The translations under genes were made by a program, and so were the position numbers. A stretch of DNA of 64,000 nt, from assembly GCA_032191485.1 (NCBI GenBank), contig JAVDOI010000007.1:25790387-25854386 (forward strand), given 5' to 3'. The notes under the pieces were generated by a model, which was not told where the DNA came from, made no database searches, and was given only the letters and a program-made list of their open reading frames with translations. Below are positions 13,301 to 25,814 of this stretch, in pieces (the first letter of the stretch is position 1; every line of letters starts with the position of its first letter). This stretch comes from Leptoclinus maculatus (taxonomy: Eukaryota; Chordata; Actinopteri; Perciformes; Stichaeidae).

Positions 13301-16300
13301 CAATGATGTTGAAATGTGGATCAGTGTTTGTGACTAATGTCACAGGACCTGTGGACTTAAAGGGGACATATCATAAACAACTCATCTTCTCAGTGCTTGT
13401 GCACATACACTTGGGTGTTTGGAGTTCTTACCAACCCAAAAACTGTGAAATAAGACGACCTAGTTTTTTTTTGTGGACTTCCTGGATCAGAAAACATGTG
13501 ATTCAACAGCTCTGTCAGATTTGGCTCCCCTTCCTGTACATGCAGGCTCATTAGATTATACCGGGGTCTTAAAGAGACACTAAAGGCACTTAAGCCCCTT
13601 TCACCTCTATGTCCCTTGGGAATGTAGGCGAGCTGGTGGCCACCACACGGGGCAGAAGTTAGACCCAGCAGTGTCAACCAAATGTGGCAAAATGATTGTG
13701 CATAAAATGCAGTTTTATAGACTGAAATAAAAAAAACTAACAAACGGTAACCTCTGGATCTCCCTCCTCGTTGCAGACATGCTTTTCTAAACATAAACTC
13801 ACACGCTGCTCTTCACAAAGCCAGTGAAGGAGGAGGAAGCCAATGTGGATAATGAGATTTAGAAACGAAGCCTGCGGATTAATAAAGCATTATTAATTGT
13901 CTCTGTCGCAGCACATGAAGTGAAGCTGCAGAATGAGTGCTTAGGCAGTGAATGATCATTAAGTGACAACTTATACGTAATGCACTATAAAACAATCATT
14001 TAGTGAGTTTGACTTAATAACTTAAAACAATTGTTAAGTGCAATTGTTCCTCTTCAGACCTGGGTTTTGTGTGAAATCTTTAAGGATGTTTGTGAAAGCA
14101 GTCTGGGGTAAGTGGGCTGGATGCAGGTTTTATCTAATGAAAGTGGTAAGTGGTGGTGTTGGTCTGTAAAGTGTCAGCCTCCAGGTGAAAGAGTAGGGGC
14201 TGATCCAAAATAGGGATGCTAACGTTAGCACTTTATCGCTACTACTAATATTATCGATTCCATTACGAGATAATGACTTTTTAATTTCGGGTGTAAAAGA
14301 CCAAATTCACAACAGGATTAAAATGTATTTATATTTTTAATATAACAACAAAGTCACAATATAAACTCTGTAATATCTCACTGGAAACAAATGAGTGAAG
14401 TTTAGACACAAACATCAGTCGGCATCACTTCTTCCTCCCTCGGCTGACTCACTGCCTGCAGCTAAGAAATGTCAAAATAAGAGAGAACTGATTTTAAACA
14501 GTTTGCCTCCAGACGGACGGATGTTGTTTTTGCTCCTAGCTGAGCTGCGCTTGTGTTAAACATATTGACGGTTCTTGATATTCATGCTAACATCTTCTTC
14601 TCATCTCTTTTTCTAGCATACTCAACAAACTCACGCCTGACAAGTTTGACAAGCTATGCCTTGAGCTCCTGAACGTGGGCGTAGACTCCAAACTCGTCCT
14701 TAAAGGAATCATCTTGCTGGTAAGGGAACATTCTTATCCTCGGGTCCTCTGCTAAATCCAAAATGTGTTCGTCCGTCTTCTGGCCAGGCTGCTCTTTTTG
14801 ATGACCCCCCCCTCTCTCTCCTCCCCCGCTGCGGTTCAGATTGTAGACAAAGCCCTAGAAGAGCCCAAGTATAGCTCGCTCTATGCTCAGCTATGTCTGC
14901 GCTTGGCAGAGGACGCACCAAACTTTGATGGCCCTTCATCTGAGATCCAAACATCCCAAAAGCAAAGCACAGTAAGTGTGGCTGAGGGCATTCGTTCTCC
15001 TTTATATCACTACTGCTGCCTCGATCGAAGCTCAGGGTTTGTCTTCTCTGAAACTCGTCCTCTATTTCATTTCTTGTGGACATTATTTGATATTTCTTCT
15101 AACCAATGGTTTGTTATTCTAGACCTTCAGACGACTGCTGATTTCCAAACTTCAAGATGAATTTGAAAACCGTGCCCAAAATGTTGAAAGTAGGTTCTTG
15201 TGAGACGTTCGGTAATTCATTTTGTTTAGCTCCCGTCGTCCCAGCATGGCCACTAAACCTCTGTTTCTCCTCTCACCTCAGTCTATGACAAACATGACAA
15301 CCCTCTTACTTCTGAGGAGGAGGAGCAGCGTTCCATTGCCAAGAGCAAGATGCTTGGCAACATTAAATTCATCGGGGAACTTGGCAAACTCGACCTCATC
15401 CACGAATCTATCCTTCATAAGTGCATCAAAACAGTATGTTGATTTTGTGTGTTTAATCTTTGTGTTCAGAGTGCACATCAAGCATACCTTCATGAAACCA
15501 GGCCAGAGTACCTTGTATGACCTTCCTGCGTTTCTTCTTTTTCCTGAAGCTTCTGGAAAAGAAGAAGAGAGTCCAGCTCAAGGATATGGGGGAGGATCTG
15601 GAGTGCCTCTGTCAGATAATGAGAACTGTGGGGCCGAGACTCGACCATGAGAAAGCAAAGGTAACGGCTCCAGCCTTCCATCGAGAGACGCTGTGTGTGA
15701 GAGACATGTCGAATTCAACACACAAGTGACGATTCTTGCAAAAAATGTATGAACAAAGAAAGAGAGCCAGTTATGCTTTTGCATGCAGAAGTAAAAGCTT
15801 TAGTAAAGTTTCCAAAATGATGAGTGCGGTAAAAGCAAACCAGACATTTCACATTCTGGTTTCGGTGCCTCTGGTCCTGCCTGGGTCGACTGTGTCATCT
15901 CAGCTAAGCTCACCTAAAGCCCCACTTGGCTCAGAGCCAGTGCTAACGTAAATCCTGCTGCCGCGCTGTACTCTGCCGGTCCTCACTCTCTCTCTCTCCA
16001 TCCTCTTTCCTCCAGTCTTTAATGGATCAGTATTTTGGCCGTATGCGATCCTTAACGAACAACAAGGAGTTGCCCGCCAGGATCCGCTTCCTGCTGCAAG
16101 ACACAGCGGAACTGCGAGAAAACAACTGGATCCCCCGCAAGGCTTTCATCGACAACGGACCAAAGACGCTTCACCAGATCCGTCAGGAGGCAGCGAAAGT
16201 GAGTCCGGTGAAGTCACCGTGCTCGTTGTTTGGATGGTTAATGTCCAACATCAGAGGCAGAGGTTGAGACTTGTGTGTTAAACTATTGTACGTGAGACAG

Positions 16301-19300
16301 TAAGACGTGTCGATGAGTTTCTAGCTTGATAACACACCAGCTGTTCTTCTGTGTTTCTGTAGGATTTGGGTGTTTTCATCCCAGCACCCATGTCTCAGGG
16401 GATGAGGATGGACTTCTTCCTGGAAAGCCCCTTCATGCCCAACAGAATGAAACTGGACAGGGAGACTCTCGGGGGATTGGCCGATATGTTTGGGCAGATG
16501 CCAGGTACGGCCTTTATTTGGTGTGTTGACCTGTGTAGTGTCGTCGTCAGTTTTTACAGCTTTTTTTGTCATTGTTTTTAAAAGAGAACCTGCTTTTCTA
16601 ACCTGCCAGCGTGTTTTGGGGTTTGCAGCATTGTGTTAATCCTCTACTAACATCATCTTTGGACTTTGTTCACTCAGGCAGTGGGATTGGAACCGGCCCG
16701 GGGGTTATTCAGGACAGGTACTCGCCCACTATGGGACGCCACCGCACCAACCCGCTCTTCAACGGCCACAGTGGCCACAGTGGCCACATCGCCCCCCAAC
16801 CACAGGCACAGTTCGAAGTGGGGCCAAAGTCTTTCGTTAAGTCCAACCAGGTAATGCTTAGCCAGCGTTCATATCGTCCAGTTTCTCTACAAATCCTGAG
16901 GTCAAAGCTTAAAGTGACCCACTAATGCCCATTGGACTTTCCACAGGTTCAGAACCAGCACTTCCAGAACCAGAACCACATGGCCCAGCAGCAGGTCCAG
17001 TCCAAGGACATGCCTCCACGATTCAGCAAGAAAGGACAGCTCAATGCAGATGAGGTGACTAGAATTAGCTTTAGCTGGCTTGCAGGAGATGGACAAAAAC
17101 ACAACGGTTGTTACGGTATCATCACACCAACATCAATGGCTGTATTGTGAAGTCCTGCCTGTCGGTGTCTTCATGCCCAGTGATTATAAAAAGACGCGTT
17201 ATTCTGAGGAACACAGCCTGCTACCAGTCTTTCTTCTACCTTGTCCTCTGTCTTTGATCTCCATCTTTCTCCTCCTTCCTCCACTCCTCCTCCTCCTCCT
17301 CCTCCTCCTCTCTTCTTCAAGCTGGTAGCTGGTCCGCTGACTGCGATTATGAGATATGAGGGCATGGGTGTAGTTGATGATCAGATTAAAAAAAATGTCA
17401 GCCCAACTGATCCTAATTAGTTTTTTCTGTTTGACACTTGCTGGTCCCACAGATCAGCCTCAGACCTGCTCAGTCATTCCTCCTCAACAAGAACCAGGTA
17501 CCCAAGCTCCAGCCCCAGATCCTCACCATGATGCCCCCCAGCGCCCAGCCCCCACGCACTCAAACCCCTCCCCTGGGACAGGTAAGAGACTATTTTGACT
17601 AGCACAATCATAGATCAGTGGGGTTGAACACAATTTAATGAATAGAGAAAAACAAGTGTTGAAGAAAATGTTTTGAGATACAACGAATCCTAGCCAAACC
17701 AAACCCATCAACTGGTTCCAGTAGATTTTTTTGCGGTGTGGTTGAAACGACTGCAAGGCGATGCACACGGGGCTCGTGTATTTTATGCAAAAGGTTTTTA
17801 GAAACTCAGCATGTTTATTGACAAATTGGTCATATGTGGCATTCAAAAAGTCTTGGATCTAACTTGCTTCTAGCTGCAGGAGCCCTGATAAAATGTTATG
17901 GTTTCTTCGTGGAACTCCGTCTGTAATAATCACATGACCTTTCACCTCAGCCTCCACAGCTTGGGCTGAAGACCAACCCTCCGCCCATCCAAGAGAAACC
18001 TCAGAAGACGATCAAGAAACCGCCTCCTGCCAAGGAGGAACTGCTCAAAATGACGGTAGGCAAAACGAAACATCGTACATCTTTCTAGAGCTGCTGCAAT
18101 ATGTAACAAATGATATAAAGTGACCACAAAGTTAGTCTGTCGTACGATTAATTATAGGCTGTTTTTAAAGGTAGCTCTTCTGTGTTGCGATTGGTCCACG
18201 ACCAAACAGACATTTGTTGGTTGAACTATCCACCGCTCATTTTCTGTGCGCTCACATCTCCACTTCCAGGAGGCGATCGTGACCGAGTACTTGAACAGTA
18301 AGAACCTGACTGAGGCTGTGAGCGGCGCAAGAGAGATGAAGGCGCCCAAGCACTTCCTGCCGGAGATGCTGAGCAAGATCATCGTGTGCTCCCTGGACCG
18401 TCCTGATGAGGACAAGGAGCACGCTAGCACTCTGATCCACACGCTCCGCACTGAGGGCCTCATCACTGGAGAGAACTTCATGCAGGTAGACGGATCCCAT
18501 CCTTTTTTAGACCCGACACAACCCGGACTGACGCGTACTGACGAGAGACCAGAAGGCGATTGCATCGTACTTAATGCTGTGGCGGTTCCTCTTCTGCAGG
18601 CTTTCCTCAACGTCCTGGACCAGTGCCCTAAGATCGAGCTGGACGTACCCCTGGTGAAGTCCTACCTGGCCCAGTTCGCGGCCCGGGCCATCATCGCAGA
18701 GCTGGTGAGCGTGGCGGAGCTGGCTCACCCCCTGGAGAACGGCACTCACTTCCCCCTCTTCCTGCTTTGCCTGCAACAGACGGCCAAGCTGAAGGACCGA
18801 GAGTGGCTCACAGACCTCTTCCAGCAGAGCAAGGTCAACATGCAGAAGATGCTCCCAGGTACTTGTTCCTGCTGCATTAATATCCAACAGATTCAATCTT
18901 TAGGAAATGCCAGTACCACCAGTCCCCTTTAAGTGATATCGATAAGAAAAGGGTAATTCATTCGATACCCATCACGTGAAAGGAAGCTGCGTGAGCCACG
19001 GCTCATACAGCTGTTACAGCTGATGACGCCTTCCCCCGACCCACCATGGCAGGACCTGGTGGGGTTAGAACTGTTAGCTCCGTCAGCACTGTGACCGCCA
19101 ATAGCCCTGTTAGCTGCTAGCCTGCTGACCTCCCCTCTGAATACCTGACTTGTTGTTCCCGGCAGAAATCGATCAGAACAAGGACCGCATGCTGGAGATC
19201 CTGGAGGGTAAAGGCCTGAGCTTCCTGTTCCCGCTGCTGAAGCTGGAGAAGGAGCTGCTGAAACAGATCAAGGCAGACCCCTCTCCACAGTCCATCTACA

Positions 19301-20403
19301 AGTGGATTAAGGACAACATCTCGCCCAAGCTTCACACCGATAAAGGCTTTGTCAACATCCTCATGACCAGGTAGACACACAGCAAAGCTAACGTTGAGGC
19401 TCAGTGAAGTTTATCAAAGTTAACGTCTAAGTATAAGAACAGTGAAAGTGGTCTGTGCATCACAATATTCATGTGCAAAGTAATGGCAATTGACAATATT
19501 TGATGAGATGTCCTCTGATCTTCTCCCAGCTTCTTCCAGTACATCTCCCAGGAGCTGTGCATGACGGAGGGCGATGAGCAGCTGGCGGCCCCCCCCAAAG
19601 AGCAGCTGGAGCAGGAGAAGCAGCTGCTGCTGGCCTTCAAGCCCGTCATGCAGAAGTTCCTGCACGACCATACCGAGCTGCAGGTCAGCGCCCTCTACGC
19701 CTTGCAGGTGCACTGCAACGCCAGCGCGTTCCCTAAAGGTACAACGCCTCCAAGTCCTGACCAGTCCGCCAGATTAAAACCCGATACAGACATTAAGTTT
19801 TTGCAAATGTATTGTTATCGGTCTACATGTAACGGTCGGTAGAAATGTCATGAATAAAATGCCCACATTATTTTGAGTTGGTTAACAAAAGGTGTCCATT
19901 ACATAGTTAGTCCACCAGAGGGCGCCGACAACCAGAGATGCACCGTCAGCAGTTTTCTTGGCACATTTGCATTTTTGTTGCTAAATCTTACTTTCATCAT
20001 CTGTTGCTTGTACAACAAATATGCATGTTTTATTTTTAGTGGAAACATTCAATAACGCTTTTTCTTTTTTATTCTTCCCACGTAGGCATGCTGCTGCGCT
20101 ACTTTGTCAACTTCTACGACATGGAGATCATTGAAGAAGAAGCCTTCCTTGCGTGGAAAGAAGACATCACCCAAGAATTCCCGGGAAAAGGAAAATCTTT
20201 ATTCCAGGTACGGTAGTGTTTTCACAGACTGCGCTCACCGTTTGATTTGTGTGACAGAATATCCTCATAAACATCGTGTGCACACACACACACACACACA
20301 CACACTCGAGCGCTGACGTGACGTTTCTCTCCGTCAGGTCAACCAGTGGCTCACCTGGCTGGAGACGGCGGAGGAGGAGGAGTCGGAGGAAGAAGCAGAT
20401 TGA
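10360..20403 (+). CDS. eif4g2: eIF4G2 (DAP5/p97/NAT1), 20 coding exons, GTG start
   Basis: Encodes a 904-residue orthologue of human EIF4G2 (907). This cytosolic scaffold binds eIF4A and eIF3 and drives cap-independent or alternative initiation; the family lacks the eIF4E- and PABP-binding N-terminus of eIF4G1. Coding exons: 10360-10400, 12043-12108, 12975-13100, 14617-14719, 14840-14971, 15123-15189, 15282-15433, 15550-15660, 16016-16198, 16363-16504, 16678-16850, 16947-17054, 17453-17581, 17951-18055, 18270-18485, 18600-18858, 19166-19370, 19530-19738, 20086-20207, 20338-20403. All phases agree and the total is 905 codons. MIF4G starts near residue 78 (GILNKLTPDKFDKL), MA3 near 547 (EAIVTEYLNSKNLTEAV), and the W2 domain fills the last ~185 residues, ending in an acidic EEEESEEEAD tail. 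The start is GTG because the conserved N-terminus (ESVIAEGGASRF) follows it and no in-frame ATG occurs for about 200 codons. Confidence 0.96.
13359..13700. repeat. Teleost dispersed repeat in an eif4g2 intron
   Basis: Begins with AAAGGGGACATATCAT and contains ACCAACCCAAAAACTGTGAA and TTTGGCTCCCCTTCCTG in the order and spacing of a repeat very common in teleost introns. It lies in the 1.5-kb intron between the exons ending at 13,100 and starting at 14,617. The 3' end is uncertain and may reach about 13,780. Confidence 0.6.
17172..17366 (+). ncRNA. snord97: SNORD97, C/D-type small RNA in an eif4g2 intron
   Basis: The segment starts CATGCCC and ends GGGCATG, a perfect 7-bp terminal stem. Just inside the 5' arm is TGATTATAAAAAGACGCGTT, which I recall as nearly identical in human SNORD97; just inside the 3' arm is GATTATGAGATATGAGGGCA, also matching. 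GTGATTA serves as C box and ATGA as a non-canonical D box. Human SNORD97 is likewise intronic in EIF4G2 and is reported to guide 2'-O-methylation of the wobble C34 of elongator tRNA-Met. Here the RNA would be about 195 nt, longer than my recollection of the human form (about 140 nt), with the extra length in a CT-rich central loop (17,225-17,320). It lies entirely between the exons ending at 17,054 and starting at 17,453, so release would be by intron processing. Confidence 0.88.
20281..20305. repeat. (CA)n microsatellite in the last eif4g2 intron
   Basis: About twelve CA units, 33 bases before the acceptor of the final coding exon. Confidence 0.9.
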
Positions 20404-21540
20404 GAAACGGAGAGGAAAGCATCATTGCGTAGAAGATCAACCTTTATTAGTACACTCGCCTTTCATTTATTTAACTCCAACCTTAATTCAACCACTACCA
20501 CGTGGCACTTAGCTGCTTCTGTCGTGCAACTATAAACCGAAAAGCTTGTACCTGTAGGGCCTCGTGTGCTACCAGCCGTGACCGTCGATGGGCTGAGAAG
20601 CCTCATTCGATCCGTTGCCTGATGGATGTTTGATCCCGATCAGCTACATGAATTTCTAAAGTCTGGAGTGGCTCAACCATGCGTTTGTTTTCTTCTTCTA
20701 AACTCTTGACTGAAGTTATTTTTTTCTCTGTATTTTGCATGTTTTTCATTTCCAATCACTTTATTTTCCTGATTCGAGACTTCCCAAGTAGCAACGTGCT
20801 TTATTTAGGAATGTGTACGATTTCCCCTTGAATAGAGTAAATTAGTGGCGCTTAATAGCTAATGCTATTCAAAAGGTCCCGTCAGTGGGCCGCTGTGTGA
20901 TCGTCTGTAAGGGCACAACTATGAGAGCGAAGCAACACGTTTCAACGATGAACTGAGGTGCGTGTTTACTCCACATGTGCTCACTAAAAACAACTGTTCC
21001 TTTTTAAATAAAAGTGCTCTTCGTAGTCGCTGATGATGAGCATCTTCCCTCGTTTTGTGTGATTCCTCTCTTTGTCATCCGTTCATCTTTCTTGTCTTTT
21101 ATTACACGAGTGGTTGTTACTCCCGATCCTCCTGAAGTTGTAATCATTGGTGTGCCACCGTAACGTTTCAAAGTGTTTCTACCTCTTCGATGGGCTTTTG
21201 TTGTGCTAGAATAATGAGTTCTACTAAAGAGAACCTGTAGCTGAAGTGTGTGATTTAGTCCCGGCCTAGTGGCTCAATACATGTAGTGAAGCTTCACGTG
21301 GTTTACAAGAATTCATACTTGAGCAGGAAGAGACGTCTTTGAGACGTGTTCCTGTTTAACTCAGTTTTTTCTCGCCCACAGTTTAACCTTTTTATATAGG
21401 TTGTAATTGCCCCCCCCCCCTCACTAAGATAAATAACTGGCTTATGTATAAAGGCGATGGGTTTGGGTCATATTGTACGGTATTCAAAATGATTGTGCAC
21501 CTCCTATTGCTTTAATGTCAATAAAGTCCAGTACATGAGC
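20404..21540 (+). other. eif4g2: eif4g2 3' untranslated region
   Basis: Non-coding sequence follows the TGA stop at 20,401-20,403. Two AATAAA signals are present, at 21,007-21,012 and 21,520-21,525; the second probably marks the longer transcript end and the first could give a shorter isoform. Confidence 0.65.
21520..21525 (+). terminator. eif4g2: Poly(A) signal, distal, eif4g2
   Basis: Canonical AATAAA about 1.1 kb after the stop codon, preceding the convergent minus-strand gene that ends at 22,009. Confidence 0.6.
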
Positions 21541-21744
21541 ACCACAACTAGTTTCCACTTGTATTTATACCGCTACTCTTAACTTCTAACGAGAACCAAG
21601 TTGCACATACGCTATCCGAGCTTCTCTTTACATATGTGGGCCGTGAATGCTTTTAATGCATGTCAACGTGAGCATCGCACACGTTTAATGTGTAAGCACT
21701 GTTCATGTTAGCTGCTGACTGCTGGCCCAGCTGTCACCATGTCA

Positions 21745-21764
21745 CCCCCCCCCCCCCCCCCCCC
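21745..21764. repeat. Poly(C) run, 20 bases
   Basis: Twenty consecutive C in the gap between two convergent genes. Such runs are prone to length error in assemblies. Confidence 0.95.
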
Positions 21765-22008
21765 AATCATTGATATGCTCTGAATTTTGAATTCAGCACC
21801 TTGAAATGCCAACAACTTAAGTTTAATATCCAAATCAGTTTTTAGATGCTCGTTTGAGTCAGTCACAGGTACAAATACATACTGTACATACAGACACATC
21901 TTAAGCTTTAGGTTAGTTTTTGGTGTCTTCTTCCCCCCCCAACAACAATCATTTCAATGCAAAGCAGGTTTGGCTCTTCTCCCGCGATGGCAACGCGTTA
22001 ATCGTCGA

Positions 22009-25000
22009 CTATTCCTGGTCTGTGGGGATCCAGAAGTATTCCACCACCTTCCTGCTCCTGCGTGGAGGTGCGGAGTCCGGTCGCTCTCCTCCGAAGGCGG
22101 CCAGCTCGTCGAAGTGACTCGGGCCCGGATCCCTGCCCGTGTGTGGGGCGGAGACCCTGAACATGGTCCTGAGGAACGGATTCAGTTAAACATTAAATGC
22201 ATAGATTCCCCTCCATGAATCTGAGGCCTTTGTTTTTCCATCCATAAAACCATTTGGGTAACAATGCATTGTCTTCGTTGTCATGTTGGATATACAAGGT
22301 TTCCATCTGCTCGGTGGAATGAGCTGTTTTTAGGGCCCTCTGGTGGCCACAGCGTTACCTGGATGAACTCCTTTCCGGCTCTTCGGGACCAGATTCCGGG
22401 GTGGAGATGTACACGGGGTCACCTTCCTGAACCAAAAAAAATGACAATTTAACACTTTCACGTGTGTATTTTACATTTTAACATGATTCACCATCATCCG
22501 TTAGTCATCTCACCGTAAAGTTTCTCGGGGAGCCGTCTTGATTTTTGAGAATTTTCACCCTCTGGTTGCTTTCTGTCATGCAGAGGAAGTAACTCTTGAT
22601 GTTGGCTTGACACTGTTGGGGGGGGAAACGAACGTAAAATGTACCTTCAATTCTTGTATCCTATGGAATAAATGTCCATTTGCACAGAGCACACTTGTAA
22701 TTCTCTCTCGTGTTGACGTTGATATCACAGACTTTGGGTGTAAATCACTCCCCGCTGAGAGACATCCCTCTCGTCTGTCGTTACTCTCTTACCGCTTTGT
22801 TCTGCCTCAGGGCCTTCAGGTCCTCCTGACCTCTGACCCTGTCGGCTATCTCCCGGTGCTTCTCCCTCCAGCCGAGACTCTCGGCCGTCCTCTCCTGCCT
22901 CTCCTTCTCGGCCAGGCGCCTCTCGGCCTCGGCCTCCCGCTGGGCCCGGTTGGCCTTCTCGACCGCCTCCTCCGCCGCCGCCGCCCCGCGCCTCGAATTC
23001 ACCTCGCTGTGAAACACAAGACTTGAACTTACACCCCCCTCCCAAAAAATATCTCAATTTGTCTCACCGCAGGAACTCACTCTTGACTTTTATTGGCCTT
23101 TTCGACTTCTATTTTGCGGAGAAACCTCGTGTTTTGAAACTGCTGTCATTTTAAAGTTCCCACGGATACAAAAGCAGAAATTATCAGCCTATAAATCAAA
23201 GCAACAAGTGATTAAAGAAGGACACTTTAACCTCTCTGGTGCACCTGTGCAGCCCAGTTATGTGTTTGGATAGTAACCAAGCACAGCTGGAGTTTGGAAT
23301 TTGCCCCCATTTGCCCCTTTGAAGAATCACCTCCGTCCACTGACGCTGCACAGAGACCACCGATGCTCACGGCCAAATGAAGGTGAAGAAGAGGACTTTC
23401 TTTTTGAACTTTTTAAGTCTTTGAAATCCACCATTGATCTCGTGAAACGTCTTGGAATCAAAGAGCCCTTCTCTTCTCCTGACATTCATTATTATATATT
23501 ATTATTTCTTCTTCCCTCCTCTCCGTGGTGAAAGGTCGAGGCACACACTGACCTCGTGCATCATTCCAGAGGAAATGTTTTTCTGTTTTCTTTGTCGCAG
23601 ATGATTTTTAATTATGTCGACAGTTTGGCTCCGATCGAAGATTCATTCTGGACGTTTTGCCTTCGGGCACCGGGAGTTTAATTCAACCCCCCCCCCCCCG
23701 AAAACAACACAGAAGACGTTGGCACCCTGGATCAAACTGTAGCAGAGGTCAACATGATAACTCTTGACTTTTAACAGCGCCAACTGCTTTGATGCTTCGC
23801 GTTTTGGCGGAGAATGCGGTTCAGGGTTAGATGTGGAGCAATTCATCCGATCTGTTCTTCTTCTTCTAATGCTACAATTTATGCTCCCGGCTTTACACCC
23901 AGCAGGAGATAAAGAAACAAAATCCTCTCTAGTTGTTGAAAGATTAGAGCTTAAACGGAGCTAAAGTAGCTGCTCATACAGTTAATGTATGATGCAGCGC
24001 TGGGTGGTCCAAAAGACTCATATATACATATATATACATATATATATATATGTACATATATGTAAGAAATCGCCCTCTTCTGACTAAATCCTCTTCTTGT
24101 TACACAGTTTGCTCTCATGTGTGGATTTATTGCTTCCTTTAGGCGACGTAAGCTCCACTATATTCTCTGTTGATAAGGGGTTACAGTCAGGTTTGACTTT
24201 CAACCTTGCGCTTCATGTTTTCATATTTCGGTGACGTTGTGAATCCCCCTCTTAACTAAAGTGGTGTTTAACACATACTGGCTTTGGCTTTACGGTCTCC
24301 TCTCAGTTCTCAACAGTTCACGTTGAACTCATCGCCTCTGATAACGTTTTTAAAAGGTTTTCTACATCAAGCAGATGCAGAGTTCTGGTGCAACGTGATG
24401 TCACGGGAAGGCGTATATAATTAGCACGCCACTCTTGAGCACATTTTGCGAGTCTTAAGCGTATTTTGGGTTAAAACAAGGACGTGTAGTTTACGTAAAT
24501 TAAGCTCAACACGCTACAGGCTTAGTACGTCCGATTAGACGCGTACAACGGTCTCCTGGGTGAAAGTCGTGCGTTTGTTTGAACCAGACTTTCTCGCTCC
24601 ACGTCACCTGACTTCTGAGCGTTTCACGAGCAAAAAAACATCCCAGAAATCAAATGGGTGCTAAACCAAATAAGAACAAATTGTGGACGAGAATAAGAGG
24701 ACATTTGTTGTTGCATCACTGCCAGGTGTCGGTGGAACACACCCACCTCTGTTTGACCTGGACGTTCTCCTCCGTGACCTGTCTCAGCTTGTGTCGGAGG
24801 TCGTCCCTGTCCCCCTCCAGGCTCCCGTTCTCCTGCAGCAGGGCCTGCTTCTCCCCCGACAGCCGGTCCAGCTTCAGCTTGGTTTCAAAGTAACTCTTCT
24901 CTGCTTGCGCGAGTGAACGCTGCAGATCGGCGTGCTGCAGCGGGGACAGGCAGGGAATGAACGTCACGGGTCATAATTGAGTCGATTCGGCCCACTCGGT

Positions 25001-25780
25001 ATGATGTCGTGTCCTGTTTGTGCTCCAGCTGATTGACGGATATTGATGCAGATAACTACAGATATTCCAGGTTAAAGAGAACATCTGATGTGTTATTGCT
25101 CTCCTCGTCAACAACTATTATGGAAATTAAGACTATTAGCCTTCATTTTTCTCATTTATTTGTTGGTTTTCATTGGATTTGTTGACAATAAGAATATATT
25201 ATATAACCAGCCTCACGATTCAAGAGAACATTTTTGATTAATAACATTATCCCTTATGATTTTTAGTCTTTTATTTTCAGGCCCTTATGTTTTGCTTGCA
25301 GTTGCTGAATTGTCATTCAACCCATGGTTCCTCTGTTCTACAACTACTGTCTGATTCTCTGGTTGACGCTGACTGCCAACATTTGGGATGAAGTTACATT
25401 CAGCGTAACGTCCCACCCTGACGGAGTCATGACGGATCACCCGAGCAGAGTATCACATGTTGTGCTCTACATGTAGTTCCACTGATTGCCTCCATTCATC
25501 CTTTCTCTGTCGCTAACAAGTCGTTTGAATGTGAGCGTGCGGGTCGGCTAACTGTGTCGTCCACCTCGTTCTTAAGCTGCTGCAGTTCTTCACTCAGGCG
25601 GCTCCTGTCGGCCTCTGCTGTCCCCTTGTCCCGCTGACAGCCGAGGGCCCGGGCCTCAGCCAGGGCCCTGCTCCTCTCCGCCTCCACTCTGGACTCCTCC
25701 GCCTCGTCTGCAGCCCGCGAGCACAGAGTCGCCCTGTGCTGGTTCAAATACAGCTTCTGCCTCAGCTGATGGGGGGGGGG

Positions 25781-25814
<34 letters not shown>

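Noticed and set aside
18859..19165. Possible second small RNA in an eif4g2 intron (GCTGATGACG near 19,020)
   Set aside because: A C-box-like word is present, but I found no paired terminal stem or D box at a suitable distance.
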